Assembly: GCA_016929815.1 (NCBI GenBank)
Contig: JAFGIC010000175.1
Coordinates: 1-13,695 of the forward strand
DNA length: 13,695 nt
Reading direction: 5' to 3'
Origin: Deltaproteobacteria bacterium
GTDB taxonomy: Bacteria > Desulfobacterota > DSM-4660 > Desulfatiglandales > HGW-15
Shown: one piece after another, positions 1-6,017 of the stretch
Position numbering within the stretch: position 1 is the first letter of the stretch
Layout of the letters: each line of letters begins with the position of its first letter
Program-made: the position numbers and the translations under genes
The notes under the pieces: model-generated
What the model was told of the DNA's origin: nothing
Seen by the model: only the letters and a program-made list of their open reading frames with translations
Databases searched by the model: none

Positions 1-616
1 CTGAGATTGTCGCCTCGACCATGTTCCGCCACTTTTTTATCTGGGTTTTGTCCATATATCGACTCAGAATATTCTGAGCCTTATCCATGGAATCCAGGGA
101 ATATGTGTTTACACTGCTCAATTTTTTTTCGGCGGCGTCATAATCGCCTTTTTGATATAAAAGTTCCGCTTCAGCCAGCAGGACCTCCGCCCTGCTCAGG
201 CTTTTTCTCAACATCCTTCCTTCATTTATCATGGAAGAAGATTTTTTAATGGATGAGATCCTGTAATTAAGGGTTAAGATCTGTTCCTCGATGGCCTTGA
301 TCCTTTCGCCCTTGATATTTCTGGTCATTGCCAGCAGCTTATTCCCCTGGGCAAGGACCGACCTGAGTTCCTCTCTGACCGGTTCATAATCTCTAAAATA
401 CCGAAACCTCTTATCCTCCTCTGTAAACGTTTTTAACGCGTTATCATAGACTGCCATGTAAGTCAGGTATTCATCAGGGGCATATTCTTTAACTCCGGCC
501 TCTAAGAGCACGCTCTGTTGAACCTCTAAAAGGTTTACCTCAGGAGGCGCTATTGGAGTATCGCATCCGATGCATATTAATGGGGCTAATAAGAGTATGG
601 CTATATATTTATGCAT
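1..616 (-). CDS. Helical lipoprotein, partial; possible N-terminal part of an L,D-transpeptidase
   Basis: About 205 codons are visible; the gene runs off the left edge without a stop. The product starts MHKYIAILLLAPLICIGCD, a short signal peptide with a Cys at residue 18 after CIG, a slightly atypical lipobox, so an outer-membrane lipoprotein is likely. The remainder is charged and strongly helical, with coiled-coil-like stretches near residues 75-125 and 130-185. The last visible residues (KWRNMVEATIS) resemble the linker that I recall preceding a YkuD L,D-transpeptidase domain in deltaproteobacterial lipoproteins; that domain would lie outside the window, so this function is inference. An in-frame ATG at 628 is an alternative start; neither has a clear Shine-Dalgarno. 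A weak promoter-like pair, TGGACA (671-666) and TATAAA (650-645), lies upstream but is spaced only 15 bases apart. The next gene upstream on this strand is also a lipoprotein. Confidence 0.7.
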   Translation of the reverse strand, partial: MHKYIAILLLAPLICIGCDTPIAPPEVNLLEVQQSVLLEAGVKEYAPDEYLTYMAVYDNALKTFTEEDKRFRYFRDYEPVREELRSVLAQGNKLLAMTRNIKGERIKAIEEQILTLNYRISSIKKSSSMINEGRMLRKSLSRAEVLLAEAELLYQKGDYDAAEKKLSSVNTYSLDSMDKAQNILSRYMDKTQIKKWRNMVEATIS

Positions 617-667
617 GATATCAAACATTTTTTGTTTACAGTTTTTTATATGAAAACTTAATTAGTG

Positions 668-698
668 TCCATCCATAAAGAAGGCATTTATGGATGGA
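668..698. repeat. Perfect 12-bp inverted repeat (hairpin)
   Basis: TCCATCCATAAA (668-679) pairs perfectly with TTTATGGATGGA (687-698) around a 7-base loop. It lies just upstream of the partial lipoprotein gene and has no T-tract on either side, so it is not a canonical intrinsic terminator. It abuts the AGC-heptad element that begins at 698. Confidence 0.75.
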
Positions 699-871
699 GC
701 TTTCAGCGGTCAGCGATTAGCATTCAGCTAAATCATTTAATTAATAAGTTTTTGCTGATCCCGCCTTGGCGGGACTGACAGCATGAATCCGAAAACTGGT
801 ATTTTCGGATGAAGACTGTCAGCTTTCAGCAAAGTCTTTTTAATTCAATCTCCAGCTGACCGCTGAAAGCT
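698..871. repeat. Intergenic element of AGC heptads with 17-bp inverted ends and inner hairpins
   Basis: Five consecutive 7-base words starting with AGC run from 698 to 732 (AGCTTTC, AGCGGTC, AGCGATT, AGCATTC, AGCTAAA). The first 17 bases (698-714) recur as a perfect reverse complement at 855-871. Inside are a CCCGCC-TT-GGCGGG hairpin (760-773) and a larger hairpin whose 9-bp stem is 787-795/802-810 and whose outer 7-bp stem is CTGACAG 775-781 with CTGTCAG 816-822. Two further AGC words occur at 821 and 828. The element fills most of the gap between two minus-strand lipoprotein genes. No open frame is visible in it, so it could be a small non-autonomous repeat or a folded RNA in the intercistronic transcript. 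Confidence 0.75.
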
Positions 872-885
872 GACAGGGTTAAGCG

Positions 886-1485
886 TTATTTCTTTTTGCT
901 TTTTACCTTCTCCAATGCCAGGGTAATCTCATTTGAAATGGACGATGCCCTTTCCTTAATAATATTGGCGCTGTCAAGTGCCTCGGAGTACTTCTCCGTA
1001 TCAATCGAAGACTGAAGACCAGCGAGTGATTCCTCAAGGCCCGATATATCCATCTTGAACATCTCGATATCTGCCTTTGTCTCTTTGCCGGTTGGGGCCT
1101 GATCCACAAGGGCCTTTGCCGATTCTATGGCGGTCAGCGCCTCAATCTGGGCATTTACGGCCGCTGTTTTTGCCTCTTCCTTTCTTTGAGCGGCAATTGT
1201 TGCAATGTTCTCAGCAGAAGCGCCCAGGTCCGAAAGCATCACTTTTGCATTATCAAAGTTGCCGAACCACTTTTCATCCTGGACTTTGATCTCTTCGAGT
1301 GCGACATTCATGTCTGCCTGTAATTGAGCCAGTTCATCAGCTGCGTAGGTCTGGGTGTCGGCAGTGGTGACAGCCTCAACCTTAGCCTGTGCATCAGTGA
1401 CTTCCTGTGTAGGCGCCTTTTGGCAGCCTGTGGCAACGAATGCTGAAAGAATTCCAATAACAATTATTTTGAATAAATTTTTCAT
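886..1485 (-). CDS. Small helical lipoprotein with poly-lysine C-terminus (possible Braun-type tether)
   Basis: This is a complete 199-residue protein. The signal peptide MKNLFKIIVIGILSAFVATGC has an acceptable lipobox (ATG before Cys21). The mature part is Ala-, Glu-, Lys- and Gln-rich, lacks prolines over long stretches and is predicted almost wholly helical. It resembles the loosely defined DUF4398-like lipoproteins; I do not recognise a specific family with confidence. The last residues are KVKSKKK, and a C-terminal lysine is the residue by which Braun lipoprotein Lpp is joined to peptidoglycan by L,D-transpeptidases. The ATG at 1485 is preceded by a very strong ribosome binding site (AAAAGGAGG) at good spacing. 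A TATAAT hexamer on the minus strand (1513-1508) could be its -10 box, though no good -35 box is visible. The next gene downstream is a second lipoprotein. Confidence 0.85.
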   Translation of the reverse strand: MKNLFKIIVIGILSAFVATGCQKAPTQEVTDAQAKVEAVTTADTQTYAADELAQLQADMNVALEEIKVQDEKWFGNFDNAKVMLSDLGASAENIATIAAQRKEEAKTAAVNAQIEALTAIESAKALVDQAPTGKETKADIEMFKMDISGLEESLAGLQSSIDTEKYSEALDSANIIKERASSISNEITLALEKVKSKKK

Positions 1486-1568
1486 AATAAAACCTCCTTT
1501 TAAAGATATTATATTTTTGACATATTAAGCCACCTACTTGTCAGGCAGATGGAACCCCTATAGTGAAA

Positions 1569-1594
1569 AAGAGAATCCTCTGGAGAATTCTCTT
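1569..1594. repeat. Imperfect palindrome / hairpin
   Basis: AAGAGAAT (1569-1576) pairs with ATTCTCTT (1587-1594). An inner CTC/GAG stem continues it after one mismatch, leaving a 2-base loop. It lies about 85 bases upstream of the start of the lysine-tailed lipoprotein gene, beyond its candidate -10 box, where a regulator site is possible. No function is known. Confidence 0.5.
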
Positions 1595-1864
1595 CCTATA
1601 ATTCATCTCATTTTATTATACTAAAATACAGTTGTAAGTGCTTTTTTTCTAATGCGCCAATTATATCTATAAGAATAACCTCACAGGCGCTTCTGCAATA
1701 TTAGCAAAAATTTATTTTATTTGTTGCTTACGGATCGATTTGGGTCTGTTAAAGCGATGGTCGGTGAATCACCAAAGATCGTCGCTGCGTCCTTTTAAAA
1801 ATACAACACCATATCTTCGGATCATTTTGCAGACTTTTACAGTTTTATCACGTTCCTTTCTTGC

Positions 1865-1892
1865 TGTTCCTGAGATTATTTAAACAGGAACA
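1865..1892. repeat. 8-bp dyad TGTTCCTG-N12-CAGGAACA
   Basis: TGTTCCTG (1865-1872) is matched perfectly by CAGGAACA (1885-1892) across 12 AT-rich bases. The geometry fits a protein-binding dyad better than a stable hairpin. No promoter is recognised beside it, so its role is unclear. Confidence 0.4.
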
Positions 1893-2148
1893 CGCGGTCA
1901 GCAATAAATATTTTTGTTAATGAATATGTAATCTTGTTACCGGACATTACTGTTGCCGGGTTCAAATTGAGCGGGATGCTACTCCAATTTTGTCTAATGT
2001 CAATAAATTTTTTTGCCGGGTTGAGGATTTACTTAAAAAGGACAGTGGATTAAAGGAGTTAGCGGTTATTATAGCGCATTAGGTATTTCGTATCCGGGAT
2101 GCCGCCCAGTTCATGGGAATCTTTAGACGCGGCTGGACATTTATTTAA

Positions 2149-2177
2149 TTGACATGGCAGGTAAATTACTCTATATG
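2149..2177 (+). promoter_or_regulatory. Sigma-70-like promoter of the dehydratase gene
   Basis: TTGACA (2149-2154), a perfect -35 consensus, is followed after exactly 17 bases by TATATG (2172-2177), a 4-of-6 match to the -10 consensus. Transcription would start near 2184, giving a leader of about 60 bases that carries the AT palindrome at 2193-2212 and the ribosome binding site at 2227-2232. Confidence 0.55.
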
Positions 2178-2192
2178 CTAATAATTTTAAAT

Positions 2193-2212
2193 AATTATTT
2201 ATATAAATAATT
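2193..2212. repeat. Perfect 20-bp AT-only palindrome in the 5' leader
   Basis: Bases 2193-2212 read identically on both strands (AATTATTTAT followed by ATAAATAATT). The palindrome lies about 16 bases downstream of the predicted -10 box and 31 bases before the start codon of the dehydratase gene, a position suited to a repressor operator. As RNA it would be a weak AT-only hairpin. AT-rich DNA yields palindromes by chance more easily, but ten matched pairs is long. Confidence 0.6.
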
Positions 2213-2242
2213 GAGAGCTTGATATAAAGGAGACTTTTTATA

Positions 2243-3826
2243 ATGCCAATAGGAACTTATGAGGATTATGCAGAAAGATTGAAAAAAATGAAACCCAACG
2301 TATATCTCAACGGCAAGAAGGTGGACAGGACCGGAGACTGGATAAAGGGCGGAATGTATGTGATGAAACAGACATTCGATTTTGCCCATAATCCGGATTA
2401 TCAGGATGTATGTACGGCCACATCTCATTTGACCGGCGAGAAAATAAACCGTTTCACACATATTAACAGATCAAAGGAAGACTTGCTGAATAAACAATTG
2501 ATGACAAGACTTCTCTGTCACCGCGTAGGCGGGTGCATCCAGCGATGCATGGGGACGGACGCGTTAAATTCACTCGCGGCCGTAACATATGATATTGACC
2601 AGGCCTGTGGAACAAATTATCATGAACGTTTTAACAAGTATCTGGCCTACTCACAGAAATATGATCTTGTCGCGAACTGCGCCCAGACAGATGTAAAGGG
2701 TTCCCGAAATCCCAAGTACAAAAGGGCGCACATGCAGCCGGACCCTGACCAGTTTGTGCGTGTAATCAAGACAAACGTGGATGGGAAAGGCATTGACGGG
2801 AAGCCCTGCAAGGGTATCATAGTGCGCGGCGCAAAGGTCTGCAATTCCAACGCACCTTACGTTGATGAAATAATCGTTACCCCGACAAAACTGATGGGCA
2901 AGGGCGATGAAGGCTATGCAGTGGCCTTTGCCCTGCCGGGCGACTGGGACGGAGTCAAGCTTATGGCCCTTCCCGGAAGACACCACAAGAGAATCCACCT
3001 GAAGGCCCCTTTCGCCGATGTTGGAGACGTTGAATCTTTGACTATCTTTGACGATACATTCGTGCCCGAAGAAAGGGTGTTCATGAACGGTTATGACCAT
3101 CCGGATGTCTTGCAGTTTGCGGGTTATCTCGCGCTTATGTTCGCACATTATCACAGGCATTCATATACGGGGTGCAAAACGGCGGTGTCCGAGGTTATAG
3201 CGGCCCAGGCCGCCCTGGTTGCCGATGTTAACGATATCGCGAGGGAACATCATGTTCGTGATAAGATATGCGATATAATCAGTACGGCCGAGCTTGTATT
3301 CGCGGCAGGTCAGGCATCCGCGTTGCGCGCAGAACAGTTCCCCAGCGGCAACTGGGTTCCAGATGAAATCCTTACCAACGCGGGAAGAAAATTGGCGGGA
3401 CAGAAGATCTACCATGAGTATGAGACCCTGGCAGACCTGACGGGCGGCATATGCGCCTCGCTGCCTACGGAGGAATGCTTCTTTGAACCTGAGACTGCGG
3501 ATCTCTGCAATAAGTATATAGTAAGAAATCCGGCATACACGGCCGAACAGACCCACAGGGTCATGCGAATGATGGAGAACAAGCTGTGCGATCCCTTTGA
3601 GGCGGCTCAGGCCGTCGCGGGCGTTCATGGCGGAGGTTCACCCCTTATGGAGACTATTACCATGATGAGCCGTTATGACCTTGAGCCTCTGAAAGATATT
3701 GCTAAGTTTCTGGCCGGGTTTGAGGGCGTCAAATTTCCCCGTTACGAGCGGGCGACAGCGACTCCAAGGGCTATGATTGAAAAATTCAAGAAGACGGTTG
3801 CGGATTCCGAGAAGAAAACCTGTTGA
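2243..3826 (+). CDS. abfD: 4-hydroxybutyryl-CoA dehydratase / vinylacetyl-CoA delta-isomerase-like protein
   Basis: This 527-residue protein belongs to the HpaB/AbfD flavoprotein superfamily. In AbfD, FAD and a [4Fe-4S] cluster together dehydrate 4-hydroxybutyryl-CoA to crotonyl-CoA and isomerise vinylacetyl-CoA. In the Clostridium aminobutyricum enzyme the cluster is held by C99, C103, H292 and C299. Here GGCIQRC gives C98 and C102, and HRHSYTGCK gives H304 and C311, with the same spacing within each pair. Tyr308 and Lys312 match the family's active-site Tyr and Lys. A conserved AGVHGGGSPLME segment (459-470) near the C-terminus carries a candidate active-site Glu470. The C-terminus is about 35 residues longer than the roughly 490 of the clostridial enzyme. 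The start is supported by AAGGAG (2227-2232) and by the near-equal cysteine numbering. It forms its own transcription unit, with no CoA-transferase or 4-hydroxybutyrate dehydrogenase beside it. A relative acting on another CoA ester is possible. Confidence 0.85.
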   Translation: MPIGTYEDYAERLKKMKPNVYLNGKKVDRTGDWIKGGMYVMKQTFDFAHNPDYQDVCTATSHLTGEKINRFTHINRSKEDLLNKQLMTRLLCHRVGGCIQRCMGTDALNSLAAVTYDIDQACGTNYHERFNKYLAYSQKYDLVANCAQTDVKGSRNPKYKRAHMQPDPDQFVRVIKTNVDGKGIDGKPCKGIIVRGAKVCNSNAPYVDEIIVTPTKLMGKGDEGYAVAFALPGDWDGVKLMALPGRHHKRIHLKAPFADVGDVESLTIFDDTFVPEERVFMNGYDHPDVLQFAGYLALMFAHYHRHSYTGCKTAVSEVIAAQAALVADVNDIAREHHVRDKICDIISTAELVFAAGQASALRAEQFPSGNWVPDEILTNAGRKLAGQKIYHEYETLADLTGGICASLPTEECFFEPETADLCNKYIVRNPAYTAEQTHRVMRMMENKLCDPFEAAQAVAGVHGGGSPLMETITMMSRYDLEPLKDIAKFLAGFEGVKFPRYERATATPRAMIEKFKKTVADSEKKTC

Positions 3827-3882
3827 TAATAATTGAGCGGATCGATATTTTCTTACCCGGCTAAAGCAGGTTTTGATAATTT

Positions 3883-3917
3883 AAAAGGCCACATTTTAAT
3901 AGATGTGGCCTTTTTTT
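3883..3917 (+). terminator. Strong intrinsic terminator after the dehydratase gene
   Basis: A perfect 12-bp stem (AAAAGGCCACAT 3883-3894 with ATGTGGCCTTTT 3903-3914) surrounds an 8-base loop and runs into seven Ts (3911-3917). It lies 57 bases after the stop codon and separates this gene from the downstream operon. The A-tract on the left also allows some termination in reverse. Confidence 0.92.
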
Positions 3918-4000
3918 ATGAGTATGGCCTGTTTATTATTACTTTCTCATGCCCGATCGATTCGGCGGGTAAAGGGTAGATTCTTCACGAAGTCTTCATA

Positions 4001-4052
4001 ATTCAATATAATTAGAAATAGAAATATGGGTTGACAAGTTTATTCAATATAA
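4001..4052. repeat. Direct repeat ATTCAATATAA flanking the operon promoter
   Basis: ATTCAATATAA occurs at 4001-4011 and again at 4042-4052. The copies are 41 bases apart, close to four helical turns. The second copy sits in the spacer of the promoter at 4031-4060. The core TTCAATATA occurs a third time in the leader (4302-4310). Paired binding sites for a regulator are one reading; AT-rich composition makes chance copies possible. Confidence 0.4.
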
Positions 4053-4060
4053 ATTATATT
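4031..4060 (+). promoter_or_regulatory. Sigma-70-like promoter of the export operon
   Basis: TTGACA (4031-4036) is a perfect -35 box. After 18 bases comes TATATT (4055-4060), a 5-of-6 match to the -10 box. Transcription from near 4067 would give a leader of about 290 bases before the GTG start at 4357. It is the best promoter candidate for the four downstream genes. Confidence 0.6.
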
Positions 4061-4284
4061 ATGAATGTATTTTATATATGGATATTCATACATAAATCAT
4101 GCGGAAATTTTAATCAATTACCATCAAAAAAACAGATAGTTTCAGCTTTTCAATACTAAAAAAAAGAAAAAATTTTATTTTATCCATTGTTTTGTCTTAT
4201 AGATCCAGGGAGCGGCTGAGAGAAGTTATCAGTCCTTTTATTAAAATTTTTTCTGTTGGGGCCGATCCGGTGACGGTTACCCTT

Positions 4285-4315
4285 AAGTGTATATTATTTG
4301 GTTCAATATACGCTT
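4285..4315 (+). promoter_or_regulatory. Leader RNA hairpin before the export operon
   Basis: Bases 4285-4295 pair with 4305-4315 to give an 11-bp stem containing one U-G wobble and a 9-base loop (4296-4304). No T-run follows, so it is not a terminator. It lies about 40 bases upstream of the GTG start and 26 bases before the ribosome binding site region, where it could affect translation or mRNA stability. I do not recognise a known riboswitch. Confidence 0.45.
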
Positions 4316-4356
4316 TAGAAATTCCGGGTTCCAACAACGCGAAAGGAGGAAGTATA

Positions 4357-5994
4357 GTGAGAGAAGCAATCAGTTTTTCTAAATTTAGGTGCGTTTTCAG
4401 TAAAAGGCTCATTGCGTACCTGGGCATGGTATTTATGATTGCCCTGTTCACGGGACAGGCCCAGGCCTTTATGTTCAAAACAGCAAACACGGACTTAAAG
4501 ATACATTTTGACAACACATTAACCTATAGTTTGATGAACAGGCTGAGCGATCAGGACTCTGATTTGATCGCCTCTATAAACTCGGATGACGGAAACCGCA
4601 ATTTTGACAAAGGTATAGTCATGAATCGTATGGATCTGTTTTCGGAGTTTGACATCAGCTATAATAAATTTGGGGTCAGGTTCAGCGGGGCGGCGTGGTA
4701 TGACACTGTCTATAACAAGGAAAATGACAATGATTCTGAAGCAACGGTGAATCAGACATCGGTTGCATACAATGAATTCACCGATGACACGGTTAAAATG
4801 CACGGCAAGAATGCGGAGCTTATGGATGCATTTACCTTCGGCAGCACTTACCTGGGCGAATCGCAGCTGACCTATAAGATCGGACAGTACGGCCTGTGGT
4901 GGGGCACGTCATTCTTCTTCGGCGACAACGGCATCGCCGGGGGCATGGGGCCCAATAACCTTGCCAAGGGCCCGACCATGCCGAATATGATGATGAGAGA
5001 TCTCCTGCTTCCGGTCCCGCAGGCAACAGCCAACCTGCAGTTTCCAAATGGAATGTCTCTTGGCGCCTTTTATCAGTTTAAATGGGAGCCAAACCGTTTC
5101 TTCGGGGTAGGCAGCTATTTTTCCCCTGTGGATATATTTGACAATGACGGTGGAGGCGATCGTATAATAACCGGTCTTCCCACGAATTTTACAAGGAATA
5201 AAAGCAAGGATTTAGAGGCTGACGACTCAGGGCAGTACGGTCTTGAGGTCCTGTACGCGAGCACATTCGGCGTTGACTTCGGGGCCTACTATCTTCGTTA
5301 CCATGACAAGATGCCGCAGATATATACTGAAATGCTCGCGCCACCTGTTATGGGACCGCCGACTATGGGCGATTACTACTTAGTCTATGCCGAAAATATC
5401 CAGGCATACGGCGCAAGCGCCAACGCTACCCTGGGTATCTGGACTGCGGCTCTTGAGTTGACCTACCGCACCAATGTGCCTTTAAAATCAGGGGATTTGA
5501 TGCTGGCGATATTCGCGGGTGATACTGCAGATAACGATGAGAATCCTCTTTATGCGGTTGGAAAGACATTTCATGCGAATTTGAACTTCTTTAATCCCGG
5601 CCTGCCTTCTTCGGCCTTATATGATTCCGCTGATTTGATTTTTGAAATAGGCTATAACAAACGCATGAGCGTTACAAAGAATGAAGACGTCCTGGATCTT
5701 ACAAAAGAGAAATATGGTCTCAGGACCAAGGTGGTCTTTGAGCCCAAGTGGTTCCAGTTCCTGCCCGCTTTTGACCTGACAATGCCTATGGGCGTTGAAT
5801 ATGCCCCCACAGGCAACTCTTCTGTTATGGATACAGGCGTTAATAAAGGCGGATCATGGAATATCGGGCTTAACGGGACCTATAACAACCTCTGGAATGT
5901 CGCTTTGACCTATATGAACTATTACGGGGACACTGACTATCAATCACACGCTGACAGGGACTATGTCGGACTAACCCTGCGCAGGGCGTTCTAA
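4357..5994 (+). CDS. DUF1302-family outer-membrane beta-barrel protein
   Basis: From the GTG at 4357 this is a 545-residue protein. This start is chosen because GAAAGGAGG lies 7 bases upstream and because it opens directly with a signal peptide: a basic n-region (residues 1-17), a hydrophobic core (18-32) and cleavage after GQAQA near 37. The frame stays open upstream to a TTG at 4192, but that AT-rich part lacks a ribosome binding site. The mature protein begins with an LKIHFDNTLTYSLMNR segment typical of DUF1302, shows many alternating aromatic and polar stretches suited to beta strands, and ends LRRAF, with the terminal Phe that marks barrels for BAM insertion. DUF1302 proteins are usually encoded beside DUF1329 and RND/MMPL genes, as here; their substrate is not established. 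I infer an outer-membrane channel or receptor for a hydrophobic compound. The gene ends in tandem TAA stops. Confidence 0.85.
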   Translation: MREAISFSKFRCVFSKRLIAYLGMVFMIALFTGQAQAFMFKTANTDLKIHFDNTLTYSLMNRLSDQDSDLIASINSDDGNRNFDKGIVMNRMDLFSEFDISYNKFGVRFSGAAWYDTVYNKENDNDSEATVNQTSVAYNEFTDDTVKMHGKNAELMDAFTFGSTYLGESQLTYKIGQYGLWWGTSFFFGDNGIAGGMGPNNLAKGPTMPNMMMRDLLLPVPQATANLQFPNGMSLGAFYQFKWEPNRFFGVGSYFSPVDIFDNDGGGDRIITGLPTNFTRNKSKDLEADDSGQYGLEVLYASTFGVDFGAYYLRYHDKMPQIYTEMLAPPVMGPPTMGDYYLVYAENIQAYGASANATLGIWTAALELTYRTNVPLKSGDLMLAIFAGDTADNDENPLYAVGKTFHANLNFFNPGLPSSALYDSADLIFEIGYNKRMSVTKNEDVLDLTKEKYGLRTKVVFEPKWFQFLPAFDLTMPMGVEYAPTGNSSVMDTGVNKGGSWNIGLNGTYNNLWNVALTYMNYYGDTDYQSHADRDYVGLTLRRAF

Positions 5995-6017
5995 TAACAC
6001 AGAGAGGAGGAAGATTA

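Larger units (their letters stand above)
1486..2148. other. Gene-poor intergenic region
   Basis: I find no convincing gene in this stretch. It is AT-rich and holds two dyad symmetries, annotated separately. One plus-strand frame between the TGA at 1921 and the TAA at 2146 reads like coding sequence in places but has no usable start and an in-frame TAG at 2080, so it could be a decayed gene end or chance. Confidence 0.5.

Noticed and set aside
7..249. Plus-strand 80-codon frame at the left edge
   Set aside because: It overlaps the minus-strand lipoprotein frame, which has a signal peptide and coherent helical composition, and it has no supported start.
668..822. Hairpins downstream of the lysine-tailed lipoprotein gene as its terminator
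   Set aside because: None is followed by a T-run on the minus strand, so they were listed as repeats and not as terminators.
698..871. CRISPR array
   Set aside because: The repeated words are 7 bases long and contiguous; there are no spacers and no cas genes.
2154..2210. 18-residue plus-strand mini-frame starting in the -35 box region
   Set aside because: No ribosome binding site; it overlaps the promoter and the AT palindrome.
2651..3628. Two adjoining long minus-strand frames opposite the dehydratase gene
   Set aside because: They are antisense shadows of a well-supported coding region, with Cys/His-rich low-plausibility products and no ribosome binding sites.
4192..4356. Extension of the DUF1302 frame to a TTG codon
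   Set aside because: No ribosome binding site, AT-rich non-coding character, and the added residues would bury the signal peptide; the GTG at 4357 has an ideal ribosome binding site.
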